Of a stretch of DNA of 64,000 nucleotides, positions 23,925-36,775 are shown piece by piece (positions within the stretch are counted from its first letter, which is position 1; every line of letters starts with the position of its first letter). The notes under the pieces are model-generated. The model was not told the origin of the DNA and searched no databases. It was given only the letters and a program-made list of their open reading frames with translations. The translations under genes were made by a program, and so were the position numbers. Source of the stretch: Anaeramoeba flamelloides (lineage: Eukaryota; Metamonada; Anaeramoebidae); contig JANTQA010000051.1 in NCBI GenBank assembly GCA_027625915.1, positions 4,960,501 to 5,024,500 of the forward strand, given 5' to 3'.

Positions 23925-24440
23925 TTAGAGTTGTTTAGGTTCCTCCTCTTTTTGTTTTTTTAGTTGCTTGGGGAGGCAAAAGGATAAGAAAATCATTATA
24001 AGAATTAGTGGACTTGGTCTGACTAACCCAACCAAACTTGTTAATGATCAGATCTAAAACAAATTGAGCTGGACTAATGCAACTATAGAGAACTGAATCC
24101 AACTAATCCGATCTGAAGCCAACCAAAGTGAACCGAATTGGACTTTCCGTACAATCTATCGAGTCGTTACCTGGACTTGGTTTTTGCTGTCGAGTTGGTG
24201 TCTTGTACTGGAATTTTGCGAAAACAAGATTTGGGAAACAAATCAAAAAAAAAAAAAAAGTAACTCAATTCTGTAAAACCAAATCTTATTCTTATAACCT
24301 TACCACTTTATAGATTCAAACCATCAAAAAAGTTCTAAAAAACTAAATAAAGTAACCTATTTCATTTGATCTATAGTTGTTCAAATATTTAGATCTCCAT
24401 ATTAAAACAAGAAATTATTGAAAATATTGATCATTTTTTA
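23925..24440 (+). repeat. Old dispersed repeat, family D, copy 2 (plus)
   Basis: Matches the minus strand of 4600-5130 over scattered blocks, including CCTCCTC, GGGGAGG, AACTTGTTAATGATCAGAT, ACAAGATTTGGGAAAC and AAACCAAATCTTATTCTTA. It is less AT-rich than its flanks. No protein frame is conserved between copies. Confidence 0.6.
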
Positions 24441-26921
24441 TGGGTCTATCCTTCCTATGAAAAAGATAGATTAATATTTCATAACAAATTAAAAAAAAAA
24501 AAAATCATCATGAATTAATTTCAAATCAAATAGTTTGAAACTATTTTCATTAATTAATAATCTTGAAATCTATCATTTTACGCTTAAATTTCGGAAGGGG
24601 AATTTAAGTAAAAGGGTATCTAGAGTGTAATTTACACTTCTTCAATAATAAAAAAAAAAAAAAAAAAAATGAAAATTTTTTGTTCCTTTTCCAAAAGTTT
24701 TTTCTAGTTTATAAGTTGATTGTAAAATCTAAAGACCTTTATAACATCTTGTAGAAATGATATTTTTAGACAATAAATTAAACTACCTTAGTTCACTCTA
24801 AGACAAAATTTTTGCTTTGCTAATTTGATTGTAGTAGTAATAATTAATATTAATTTTGGAAATTGATATAAAAAGTTTTATTTATTAATTGGAAAATAAA
24901 ATTATGCTCACTCTGTTTTTATCCCCTCCTTTGTGTTTATAAATAATTTTACTTGTATTTTCATAAGAAAAACAACACTTAAGTTTCCTTCTCTTGTAAT
25001 ACAATGAAACAATTTGGAAAAAAATATCATCAGAACATTGTTACAGTAACGGATATCAAAGTACTATATTTTTAGAATATGAATGTATATAATTATACAA
25101 TGGGTCCTTATAAAATAGAATAATTTATTATTGTAAATGGATTTAGAATTCAATATTTTTCAGACAAAAGAAAAAAATACTATTTTATCTTAAATATTTT
25201 ATGATTATACCGATTGATTAAATTTTTATTAAAATAAAAATTCCAAAAATTCATTAAGATCGAATTATTGAAACTATAATTTCTGATAATATTAAAAGAA
25301 TTGGTTTAATTTGTATTCTTCAAGTTTGGAAAAGAAAACCTAATTCTAAAAATCTTTACATATAAAATTCAATTTAAAAAAAAAAATTGATAATTAAAAA
25401 ACACCGAAAAAATAAATTTATAATTAAATTAATTGAAATCTTAAAATAACTTTCCATTTCTAATACCCGAAAAAGCAAAATACACGTGATTTTAAATTCA
25501 AAATAATAAAATAAGTAAAAAAAAAAATTGGAGTGGGTGAAATTAAAAAAAAAACTGTCTTGTTGAATTTATAGAAATTCAATAAAGCTATTATTCATCC
25601 GCGGTGGTTTGATACCACAAACTAACTTTAATTTTTTTTACTATTAAAAAAAAAAAAAAAGCAATTTGAAACAAAAATAAATCATCAAAAAAAAATTCCA
25701 TGATCCAATATAAATGTTTTCGAAAATAAGAAAATGAACTCAAGATGAAATCAAAAAATAAAAACTCATTAAATAAAAAAATATTTTTAAAAACAATTAA
25801 TAAAATTTTGAAATTTCATAAAATTGTAGTATTTATTTCAAAAATTCTTTTCACTTTGTTAAGAATTTTGACTTTTAGCTTATAATTTAAAATTCTTATA
25901 TTGGTAGAGTTACCAAAATGATTTCTTTTTTTGGAATTTTTAGAATCTCAAAAATTAAAATTTGGAATAATAATATTAAAATTAAACAATTGAATCAGTT
26001 TTTATTAATATTTTACATTTATTAAAGTACTTTTTCGAATAATTTTTCAAAAAAAATAAAAATTATTTTATTCTGATTCCAATAGTATCAAAAAAAGTAT
26101 TTTTATTTAGTATCAAAACTCGACTCAAAAAAAAATTTTTTTTTTGGTATCAAAACTATATGGTAAAAAAAATATATTCTTTTGATTCCTTTCAAACTAA
26201 AATAATTTTTCACCGGGGAATAAACATAAAAATAACAGGATTACTAAAAAGATCATTAAAATAAAAATCTCTAAGACAAAAAACCACAAATAATTATTTT
26301 TTTGAGAAATATTAACTTCTTTTTTATTAATTGAACAAAACAAACAGAAATTATTAAAAATTTTGAGAATGATGTGATTCAATGAAAAAAAAAATTTAAA
26401 AAAGAAATACATTGAATTTTATCATGAAATTAAAAAAATAATCATTAGATTACATGGAATAAAACAAAAGAATTATTTGAGTTTATTTTTCAAAAAAGAA
26501 TCAAAATGTGAACCCTGATCATGAGTAAACAAACACTCTAAAAATAAAAATTAGCTATAAATTTAAAAAAAATAGAAATTAGCACAAATGATTAACTCTG
26601 ATAATAACTCTCTTATTAAAAATTTAATACTTGAAATTAAGTAAAAATTCCATAAAAAATAAAAATTTTAGTCAAGATCTGTTTTTGAGTTTGAGATTTT
26701 AATTTGTTTTTCAACAAAACATAAAAAAAAAAAAAAAATTATTTGTTTTCAAGTTAACATTTAACATTAATTTCAACTTGTGCTTTATTAAAAAAAAAAA
26801 ACAAGTATAGTATTTTTTTTTTTGGAATTATGAAGATTTTCAAAAAAAGTCAAAGTAAAAAAGAAAGAAAGGAAAAAAAGAAAAAAAAGAATTAAAGATT
26901 ATAAATAAAGCATTCAAAAAT
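24441..26921. other. Long non-coding spacer
   Basis: Extremely AT-rich with many short A runs. A small pocket near 25596-25620 (CCGCGGTGGTTTGATACCAC) stands out, with GGTTTGATACC forming a minor dyad. No gene or dispersed repeat recognised. It lies downstream of the BTB-BACK gene. Confidence 0.5.
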
Positions 26922-28415
26922 TTAATCAAATTTTAATTTAGATTCACCACCAGCATATTCTACAGCATTAGCGATCATGAGAGCACCATCAGTTTTCTTG
27001 TTCCAGTATTTTCTATCGAGGTCTGAGTTGGGTGGTCTAATATTAAGAATGACAACGACACCATATCGTTCACCTTTTTTCTTTTCCAAGATGAGAGGTG
27101 TTCCGTCTGACCATTTGGCGATGAGTTCTGCGCCTTCGGTTGGTTGACCAAGGATTCTTGAAGAGAATCTTCCACCTTCGAATTTCTTGACGTTTTCGAC
27201 GATCAAATGTTCCTTTTGGATGATGGCGCCTAATTTGGATCTTTTACCTTGTTTCAGGGCACCCTTGCTCATTGGCAAGAATCCGCCAGTGGTTAATCTA
27301 CCTTGCATGACCCACTTGGCGTTATCGTTTCTTAAGGTATGAGCAGCACAGATGACAACACTACCACCTGCTTCAACAAAGGAGGCGAGTCTGTCACCAA
27401 CTTCTTGTGGGTTGTGGAAAGATCTACATGAGTTGACCCAGACAACGTGATGCTTGAGCATTTCTTCGAGTGTTGGTGTTTGTGTTTCGGCATTGATCAT
27501 TGTAATTTGGGAAATGCCTGTAGACATGATCGATTTTTTGGTATTTTCACACCAGTCTTGTCCGTTTGCGCTCATGTGAAGAATCTTCATTCTTTCCTTT
27601 TGGATAATTGGTGGTCCTCTTGAGATTGGGTGCTTTTTACAATCAAAGTTCGAAAGTGTTTTGAATGACGCGTCACATAATTGTTCGATGGTGTATAACA
27701 TGGTTTTGGAGATTTCTGAAAATTCCTTTCTTGTCATGAGATCAAGTCTGATGAGTGGGAGATAGTCTCCGAGGACAGATTTTAAATTTTCTGGGTTATC
27801 TTCCATTCCTTCTTTTTTACACAAGTCTTTTCCGTATTCAACAAGTCTTCTGAAAACGAAAAGCTCTGGAGCACCGATTTGTTCAATTTTGATGATCTTG
27901 GTGATTAATTCAGGATCTTGGCATCCGACAAAGAGATCCTTCTTTTTCCATGGTGCAACATCTTCGGAAAGGAATTTGAAGGCTTGTTCTTCTAAGGATT
28001 TGACCTTAAATTCTTGGAGGATTTCCATGACATTGTTTTCGGTAATGTTTTTGGCGAGGAATTCTCCACAGTGGTTCTTCATGACTTCCATTGGGAATTT
28101 TTCACAAAATTTGAATGTTTTAACAACGTTGTCGTCACGTAATTTTGGGACGCGTGTATAACAGAATTCTAAAAGATCCAATAAATGGGCCTTGCTAAGA
28201 TCGGAAATTTCAAAGGTCCATTTCTGAGCTTTGCTATCAAAGCTATAAAAGTCCTTGTTTTTGCCTTCATAAAAACATTGCTTCCAGAATTCTCCACTTG
28301 ATGCTAAGACAAGGGAATGTGCATAGATTGTTGATCCGTCAACTTTTAAAACAACATCATGCATGTCTTTGTTATTTAAGAGTCCTTTGAATACGTCGTA
28401 GATTGTTTGATCCAT
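26922..28415 (-). CDS. BTB-BACK protein with C-terminal amidotransferase-like region, 497 aa
   Basis: An intronless frame from ATG at 28415 to the stop at 26922. Residues about 8-115 are a BTB domain (MHDVVLKVDGSTIYAHSLVL, ASSGEFWKQCF, LLDLLEFCYTRV). Residues about 120-245 fit a BACK-type helical region (VMKNHCGEFLAKNI, NNVMEILQEFKVKSLEEQAF). Residues about 280-490 form an alpha/beta region (MKILHMSANGQDWCENTKKS, HHVVWVNSCRS, DRLASFVEAGGSVVICAAHT, YGVVVILNIRPP) that resembles the class-I glutamine-amidotransferase-like fold as in ThuA or DUF4350 proteins; I see no clear catalytic Cys-His pair, so it is probably a binding domain. The gene is the least AT-rich long stretch of the window, which suggests selected codon use and strong expression. 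BTB-BACK proteins are usually adaptors for cullin-3 ligases; the role here is inferred. Confidence 0.93.
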   Translation of the reverse strand: MDQTIYDVFKGLLNNKDMHDVVLKVDGSTIYAHSLVLASSGEFWKQCFYEGKNKDFYSFDSKAQKWTFEISDLSKAHLLDLLEFCYTRVPKLRDDNVVKTFKFCEKFPMEVMKNHCGEFLAKNITENNVMEILQEFKVKSLEEQAFKFLSEDVAPWKKKDLFVGCQDPELITKIIKIEQIGAPELFVFRRLVEYGKDLCKKEGMEDNPENLKSVLGDYLPLIRLDLMTRKEFSEISKTMLYTIEQLCDASFKTLSNFDCKKHPISRGPPIIQKERMKILHMSANGQDWCENTKKSIMSTGISQITMINAETQTPTLEEMLKHHVVWVNSCRSFHNPQEVGDRLASFVEAGGSVVICAAHTLRNDNAKWVMQGRLTTGGFLPMSKGALKQGKRSKLGAIIQKEHLIVENVKKFEGGRFSSRILGQPTEGAELIAKWSDGTPLILEKKKGERYGVVVILNIRPPNSDLDRKYWNKKTDGALMIANAVEYAGGESKLKFD

Positions 28416-31400
28416 TCTTGTTCAGATTCTATTTTTTTTTTTTAATTATAATTTTGTTTTTAAATTTTGAAACAAATTGAGAAAATAATTTGTGTGTGGA
28501 GATTTGAAAACGAACAAGAAAAGTTTGGTGTTTTAGTTTCTTGAAAAGGAGAAAAAAAAATTTCTTTCTTTTTTTAACCAATAAAATTTTGACTACAAAA
28601 AATGAAAAAAAGAAAAATATTTTTATGACAAAGTTGTCAAGAAGTAAGGTTAAAATTTCACTTTGAACAAATAAATTTATTCTTAATTTTTTTTTTAGTA
28701 CTTGTTTTTTGTTTATTATTTTAAGTTAATTCTTTTTACAACAAAGTGAGAAAAAAAAAATAAAATATAAACAACAATATATTGTCGAAATATTTTCTTA
28801 AAAACACTTAGAAGTGTAAAATTAAAAAAGAATTTTACAATCAGGAGGGTAAAATTTAAATAAAAAAAGAAATAACTAAAAAAAGAAATAATTAAAAAAA
28901 AAAAAAAGAAAAGCAAAAAAATAGTTACAATTTGAAGATAAAAGTAAAAAAATGAATTCTAAAAAATCCTAAATATTGTAAAAATGGTCGACAAGTTTTT
29001 CTTAAAACCTGTGTTCTGAAGTTTACCAATATTTCAAAAAGTAATTATCAGAAATAGAGGTTTAATGTTGAAATCAATTTAAATACAATAACTATGAAGT
29101 TACGGTTACAAAACCTAAAAATCGAAGAAAATTATTGGTATTTAATGGGTTGTATCTTCTTAACTTATTTTTTAAAAGGTTGTAAAAAAATTGTTGGTAT
29201 TTGAATTGCTAAATGGGAAAAAATTTTCACTTCATTTTCCTTATTGTTCTTTTATAATAGACTCGCAAGAAGAAGGTTGGAGTTTGTGACTTAATTGAAA
29301 AATGAAAACTAAGGAATATGAATTGAAAATTTTTCTCATTTATAATTCAAATACCAGTAGTAAAAAAGATTAATTCAAGTTTACAGTTCACTTACTGCAC
29401 AATGTAAAGTAGGATTTGTGAAAACTATTTAAACAAAAGAACAGATTTCATCACACAACTCTAATTTTTATAAGATCGTTCTAAAAAGTTTTCAAAAAAG
29501 TGCAAAATAATGTTTTAAGGGATTAGGGTCACCATAGATTTCTCGAAAGTAAAAGTAAGTGTAATTGGTGGTAAATTATATTCGTGCTCCATGGTTCAAA
29601 TATGACACAAAAAACGATATTACAAATATTATTAAACAATAAATTTTTCGATTTTTTACAAAGATCTCAATTAAAAATTATTCTTACTGAATTTTTTTTT
29701 TTTATTTACTTGATCTAATGATAAAAATCAACATATTCTTATTATGGTCTTTAATAATTAACTATCATGGAAAAAAATTTGGATACGGAAAAAAAAGTGG
29801 CCTAATTTCGACAAAATACCAAGATGAATAACAGTTTTATATTTAAAATGAGACTTTAAAGAACAAACCTTGGACACACAAAGAGTTACCAATAAAAAGT
29901 AAATAAATTTACCCCAATTCACAGTATTCAACCGGTTTTATTGATTTTATAATTTTTTTCTTACAGTTTCTAAAAGGGGATTTTACATGCAAATAAAATG
30001 GTGGATCAATTTTTAAAGTATTTAATTTTAATTTTGATTGTGTTTTAATGTGTTTTTATACCCGGTTGAATATTTTTTTATTGCAAAGAATTTTTTATAT
30101 TTTAGAATAATACTACAATTAATTTGATTCAATTATGAATAATCCTTAAAAATATTTTCACCCCTTTATTTGATAATAAATTTACAAACTATGATGAATT
30201 ATATAAATTCAAATAGATTTTTTCATATAAATCTGATTTAAATTTCTGATTTTAAATTAAAAAATCTAATTATTTGTTTTCTTATGTTTTCATCACCACT
30301 TTTCTGCTCACCTCTTTCTCTCTGATTATATTATACACTTCCCCTCTTTTATATTTTTAATCTAAATTCATTTTTTTTTTTTTTTTTTTTTAGTTTAAAA
30401 AAAATATTTTACAGACTTAATGATTATAATACCGAAACAAGAATTAATTTTTTTTTTTATATTTTTCATCAATTTTAAACCTTAAAGTGCAAAAATTTAC
30501 CATTTAAAAATTATTTAATGTTATTAAAACCATTTCTAGATTTCTATCAAGTAATAACTTGTAAACTTTCTGTTTTATTCAAATAATCACCACGTCTTAA
30601 ACCATTTATACTTGAAAATACACAGCATTCTTGTTATTTTTTATTTTATTTTTTATATATTATCTGAAATAAAAAATATTGGGGCTCCCTCTTTTTTTTT
30701 AAAAAAGAAACCATTCAAATTATAACTCTAACTACAGGAATATTATTTATGACAAATTTATCCTGGTTCATTGTGCAATTAGCCAATATTTAAAAATTAT
30801 CCTGTTTCTTGAAAAACTAATTAATGGAATATGTTCCTAGGTACATTTTATTGAACTTGATATTGATGTTTTTCAATCAAGTTTATAAAATTATACAAAA
30901 TAAAAAAAAGAAAAAACTTTTATTTTATCAAAGCAAATATATTTTAATTATTTAACTCTGTATCATTACCACTTTATCCAAAACAAACAGTTGGTATTTA
31001 TGTTGTAAATAACGAATTAAAATATACCCTAATCTTGAAAAGTTCCTAATTCCATTTTCAAAAAATTAACAAATATTTCAAAAAATATTTTTTTTTAAAA
31101 AAAATTTTATCTCCAAAGTCAAAAACCCTATCAAAATATTTAATTTCAAAACATGCAACACCGGTACTTATTGGTGTAATAATTATCTTTTTAAAAAAAA
31201 AAAAATAAATAATTTGATGGGCATCCAATAAAAAAAAAAAAAAAGGAAAAATTAGAATCTTAATAAATTGTTTTTTATTTTGGTTTATTTATTTAATTCG
31301 ATTTAATAAATAAAGGGTGAGAAATAAATCATTATAAATAATATTAAATAATATTAAATAATATTAATTAATGATTATTATTCAAACAAATTCATATTTT

Positions 31401-31477
31401 TTTTGATTATCAAAAATATTAATATAATTTTTAATTAAACAAAATTTAAAATGAAAAATAAATTTTATAATCAAAAT
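28416..31477. other. 3-kb non-coding region between two minus-strand genes
   Basis: AT-rich with no credible frame. It includes a short foldback with CAACCGG and its inverse CCGGTTG at about 29930 and 30061, and tandem AATAATATTAA units at about 31336-31370. The bases just above 28415 should hold the promoter of the BTB-BACK gene. Confidence 0.5.
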
Positions 31478-33143
31478 TTAAATGTGTTTAATTAATTTTT
31501 GAGAAACTATACTTTGTCCTGTTTCTTTGTATTCCTCTTTATCGATCAATAAAGAGGGCATTTGCACACACAAGTTGCCGATTGCTGAAGCCCCAAGCCA
31601 ACTTAAATATTTATTATCATCTTTATTTTTCAAAGGCTTTATTATTGCTTCGGCTTTAATCTTTTCGCAATTGGAAACATCAAAAATGATCCGATCTGAA
31701 AGGAATTGTAACTCCGATGTGCCACCTGTTAGCACGATTGATTCAAGCAACGCAGAACGCGTGTCGATTGGTGATTGTAGAATTGTTTGCTCAATTTTTT
31801 TGTGTAAGCCTAATTCGTTGATCCCGACTCTATTTGGCGAAAATAAACATTCTGCAATTTGCAAACGATCTGTGCCCAATGAAACTTTCCTGCCGTCGGG
31901 TAATTCACACTCGATCACTTCATACCCGGAATCCTTAACAAAGTCTTGGTAAATTAATTTTTCGAGTTCAGAATTCATTCCATTAAGGTTTAATAAATCT
32001 TGGTTCTTGAGCGAAAGTGAATCCAAATCCAAATCTGAGTCTAAATCCAAATCGTCATTCCCACCTAGGTTACTTTCTTCTTGGTTTTCTTCTTGTGTCA
32101 AATCAATTTCACCATACTTTTTTTTGATTTCGTTGGGATCTTTCCCGCCAATGAATGGGTTTGCCGAACAACAAGAATTCTTAATTTCGGTGACAATTTC
32201 AAATTGATCTCGTGTGTGTAAATGTAAACCGCTGTTGTCCAGCAATTTAATAAGCTCGTTGGTAAGATCTAAACCACCGACAGATAATTTTGTGGTATAA
32301 TCATACATTATCGTCCCTTCGTAATATGGATAAATCCTTGTCGACAAATGGCCAACATCGACAATTAAGCCATGAAGACCTTCGACAAACAATTTTGCAC
32401 TAAATGCCTCGTGAACAAAATTGAATTCCAAAATGCCAAGCGATTCAAACATTATTTCTGCTAATTTGTTCATGTCTTCAGTGTTGAAATATGGCGAGAG
32501 GACATGAACAACAGTTGTGCTTGAAAGTTCTTTGATTTTGAGATCTTCTGTAAACAATTTTGTATACATTTCTTCAACTCCTATAATTTGAATAGGTGTT
32601 AGGGTTGTTGTTATTTGGGTTTGATGAATTGTTTTTTAATTATTTTTTTTTTATTTTTTCAAGTGTTTGGTTTATTGTTAATTCATTAAGGAGTGGGTTG
32701 AATTTATTACGTTGGATAAAACATGTTAAAAAAAAAAATCTTGTTTAATATAATTTTGTTTGTTAGTCTTGGGAAATAAAAAGAAAAATGGAAAAAGATT
32801 TGGAAAATAAAAAGAAAACTGGAAAAAAACTAAAAAAAAAGAAAAGGAAAATTGAAAAAAAAAAAAAAATAAAAACAATAATATTACCTTCCCAATTGAT
32901 TGAATAAGTTTCTCCCTGTGGGTTAATTAAATATTCGGTTTCTATATATGGTAAAGCTTCTAATAATTTTTCACCAATGTAGGTTGATTTCTTAGTAACC
33001 TCTCCCCATCCTTTTAAAGCATGTGGGTATAATGAACGTCCAACCATACTTGGATTGATCATTGTAGGTTTGTTGTACCCACCAAATCCTATTTTTGTTG
33101 AAAAAGAACCCAGGTCTATTACTATTGTTGCTGATTCTGTCAT
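31478..33143 (-). CDS. Divergent actin-related protein, two exons, about 452 aa
   Basis: Exons 32888-33143 and 31478-32580 on the minus strand; donor GTAATA, acceptor TATAG, phase 1, sum 1359 bases. The join gives INWEG-VEEMYTKLFTEDLKI, matching the actin stretch that reads W..me.iw...f...L. Actin-fold signatures in order: phosphate loop 1 VIDLGSFSTKIGFGG (residues 8-22), phosphate loop 2 IVDVGHLSTR (158-167), VGGLDLTNEL, PDGRKVSLGTDRLQIAECLF (about 312-331), adenosine-site SIVLTGGTSELQFLSDRI (366-383), and SWLGASAIGNL near the C-terminus. An acidic Asp/Glu/Leu-rich insert lies at about 246-283 and is not in conventional actin. The protein is longer than actin (about 375 aa). Too divergent to assign to a numbered Arp class by eye; dynactin-type or chromatin-type Arps are both possible. 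Confidence 0.9.
32581..32887 (-). other. Intron of the actin-related gene
   Basis: 307 bp, donor GTAATA, acceptor TATAG. Rich in A and T runs. Its first part stays open in the exon 1 frame, giving a Phe/Ile-rich tail that is clearly not protein. Confidence 0.9.
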
Positions 33144-33642
33144 TTTTTGTTATTAACCAAACAAATTGATAAGTTTAAAAAAAGTAAAAAATGAATTATC
33201 ATCATCGGAAACAGATCTCTTAAACTTTGCTTCAAGAATTAAAACCTCAAATAATTAATCTAATACATTACTGTTCTTTGTAATTGGCGACTTAATTCAA
33301 AATTTAGAGTAATTTGTGAAAATATTTCGTTCTATTTTAGCCTTTTTCAACATTTATTATAATTTGCAATTTTTACTCATAAAATCATAAAAAACTTTCT
33401 AAAAATTTTTTATTTCAGGTCCCTTGTTTGAAGAACTAGCGTGATAATTTATTAAGGTGCCTAAAAACATTTGAATATAATCATGTTTAGATTGTGAATA
33501 AATGATCATAAGTAAATATTCACAAATTCGGATCACAAAATCATTAAATATGTATTTGATAATGAAAAATGTACAAAAAAATTTGAGATACCTAAACTTG
33601 AACATAACTTATGAACCATTACATGGGAATGAAAAAGAAAAA

Positions 33643-34068
33643 TAACCATTGTGGAATAAAAATGAAACCTGGTTTTTAATTGGGAACATTAATAGAAACC
33701 TGAAAATTCAAAGTAAGATCAATGAAAAAAAGAATACATAAATAAATAAAGACAAAAAGAAGTATTCAACGCAATAACAGTTTTTTTAATACTATCTTTT
33801 GGTATGTACTTTTCTTTGATTGATCAATTATTAAAAATTTGTTCAAAAAATTGACTATTTTTGAGATCTCCAAAACCACACCAACAATTTTGATATGAAT
33901 AAAAGGAGATTTAAATTGTATTTGTTGTGTTGATTGAAAATAATATAATAGATTATTCTTTGAAGTTTATTGGTTTCTTCTTTTTTTCATTGATCTTACT
34001 TTTCATTTTCAGGTTCTATTAATGTTCCCAATTAAAAACCGTTTTTCACTTTTTTTCTAAAACGGTAA
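33643..34068. mobile_element. Foldback MITE, family F, copy 2
   Basis: A 426-bp partner of 2430-2842. Its inverted ends, about 90 bp each, start TAACCATTGTGG on the left and ATTACCGTTTTAG on the right (other strand) and share GGGAACATTAATAGAA. Arms inside this copy match each other better than in copy 1, so this copy may be younger. Confidence 0.8.
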
Positions 34069-36578
34069 TCTCAATATTCCATCCTAAAAAAATTAAGCTC
34101 AATCAAAAGCCCTTAATAATGATGAATAACTTTTAATTGATCAAATTGTTTATGAGGATTGACCATCAGTTTACTTGAATTATTTCCTACTCTTTCGAGA
34201 CCAAAACAATTCCCGTAAAGGAATTGTGAATTTTTTCTTTGTTTTTTTTTTTGTTTTTGGTCTTTATTTATTATCTTGATTTGAAGATCCCATCAACATT
34301 TTAGTGATAATATTTTCACTATTATATTTTTGAAATAATTTTTAGATTACTAAACACCTAAAACTATTAGTTTATTCGTGGTGAGCATTTTTTATTAATT
34401 ATATTGATTTACCAAATATATAATTTTTAATTCCAAGAAAAAAATGGACAGAGATGTTCAGGTAAATTTTTTGAGAAATTTTAAATTTGTCGTTACCTGG
34501 ATGAAATTAAATCTTTTCAAAAAAAAGTATTTTTGAAACAAATTTTTTATGTCATTGAAAAAATGAGATTTCTTTTTGGAAATGAGGATTTTCATGAATT
34601 CAAAACAAAAAGAAATATTTTGTTACGCTTTTATTTAATTTTGTATTTGTATAAAAAAATATTCAATCATATTTTCAGCAAAAAGTTATACTATTATACA
34701 TTTTAAACTTGATGGTATTCTTCACAATCATTTTAACAGAACTCTAAAATCGACATAAAAGAAACACACTTATAGAAATATATTGTGTTAAAACACAAAT
34801 AACCCAATTGCTTTTAATAATTTTATTTATTTATTTATTTACTAAATTGCTCTTCGAAGATTCAAGATCTAAAAATAATTCATATCTTTCAAACAAAATT
34901 TTATATTTAAAAAATCGATAGGTGTTTACAATAACAAAAAATATTGAAAAGGTTTACTTTGTGTTTATGATTTTCTTATGTAATCAAATGTAAATAGGTA
35001 AAAAACAATTAGTCATAACATCAAAATATATATTTTTTTATATTGTGAATGAAGTGAATTAATTTCCTCTTATAGTTGTTATGTTTTTTTTTTTTTTAAT
35101 TTTTGAAATTAAAAGGAAATTTTTGAAATTTTCTTTTTCTCAAATTAAAAAAAAACCTATACAATTAAAGGTACTCTACAGTACTCCACAGTATTCAACT
35201 ACACCCCTGTAATTTCAAATTTCTAAATTTTTGTTGAGATATTTTCAATAAAGAATCAAAAATTTCTTAATCATTAACCAAAGTTGAATAATGTGTTTAA
35301 ATTTTGGAATAAAATCAAAGATAATATTTTGATTATTTTTGTTACATAGTATTAAGTCTTAAACCCAAATTATTTGATTTTCTTTAATGAATGGACTATA
35401 CTTTAAAAAATTATTGTTATATTCAATGGTTTCTTAGTTGAATTTTTTTTTTTTTTGTATATATTACAAGATTTTATTTTTATTTTATTCTTATCATAAA
35501 CCAAAACCTTTAGTTCTAATGATTCATATAAATCATAAATAAAAAAGATATGGGGGGGTTCAACAGCCAGAAATGAACTATTTTTTACCAGATTTAATAA
35601 ATAATTTATTCATTATAACAAACTAGAATATCACATATAACATTAATTATAGCCACCTATTAATAATAAATTCTAATAAATATTTTTGATTATAAATAAT
35701 TCATAAATAAATAAAAAATTATTTATTAATTTAGAAAAGGATAATTTAAACTTTGAAAAAAAGAATTATAGTAAATTTTTCTTGATTAAATAACATTTGA
35801 ACACTTTGGGCGAGATGAAAATTTGATATTTTATTTTCAATTTGTCAATTTATTGGCTATATAAATTTAATTTACCAAATAAATAATATTATTTAATAAT
35901 AAACCTATAATTAGCGATTTTTTCCAAGATCTAAATAATATTGGATTGACAAATTCAATTTTAACAAAGATTTTTTTCAAAATATATACCAATCTTAAAA
36001 TTCAAAAAAAAAAATTATTATCAATTAACAAAATTTTATTATCTTTTGATAATATTTACAAAATAATTTATATTTTTAAAATTTATAGTTAATTAATTTC
36101 ATTATTATATTATTATCTACTGGAATAACTTTAATGTTTTAAATGGAATTCTTAAACATTTTTTATTTTTAAAATTATTTTATAATGCTAGATTGATTGA
36201 TTAACAAAAAATTTATACTTATAATTTGTAATTTTGAACAAAAGAAATAAATTTCATATTTCATTTTGATTTAATATTTATTTAAATTTTATTATAAAAA
36301 ATCTGTAAATTACATATTATCCTATTTTTGATAGATACCAGGTTTGTTGCAAAAATATTATACTTATTCTATAGTTTTTATTACCAAATCAAGATAATAC
36401 TACTTAAATTACAATAATAATTCAGAAATATTCAATTTATAAAATCCAAAAATAAAATAAAATTAAATTAATTGTAAAAGAAAGAACATTTTTTTAATTG
36501 ATTGAAAGGTGAGAAGTAATATCAAAAGATAGAAATTTATGGATTTCAGAAAAGAAAAACATTTTTTAGTTATGTTTG
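34069..36578. other. Non-coding AT-rich region
   Basis: No credible frame on either strand. A degraded member of the composite palindrome family lies at about 35080-35205 (AATTTTTGAAATTAAAAGG paired with its inverse, then GTACTCTACAGTACTCCACAG). The rest is unremarkable AT-rich spacer. Confidence 0.5.
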
Positions 36579-36775
36579 CATCCAGTTCCACTTTTAAGAC
36601 ACAAACTTTCAAGGAAATTTAAGACACAAAAAAAATCTCAAATTAAGGCAAAAAATTCAAATTCTAGTAAAATAATATGTGTAACAAAAAAATTTAAAAA
36701 AAATGTGCTTTAATTTGAGATTTTTTTGTGCCTTAAATTGTGTTGAAAGTTTTTTCTTAAAAGTGGAACTGAGTG
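36579..36775. mobile_element. Tc1/mariner-like hairpin MITE, copy 1
   Basis: Roughly 200 bp, almost entirely palindromic. The ends are variants of CAGTCAGTTCCACTTTTAAG, the inner arms carry AATTTAAGACACA and ATCTCAAATTAAGG with their inverses. This copy has a few changes in the ends. A CAGT terminus inserted at TA is the usual signature of the Tc1/mariner superfamily. Confidence 0.8.

Noticed and set aside
25596-25625. GGTTTGATACC near 25600 as a tRNA T-arm
   Set aside because: No acceptor stem, D-arm or anticodon arm could be placed around it.
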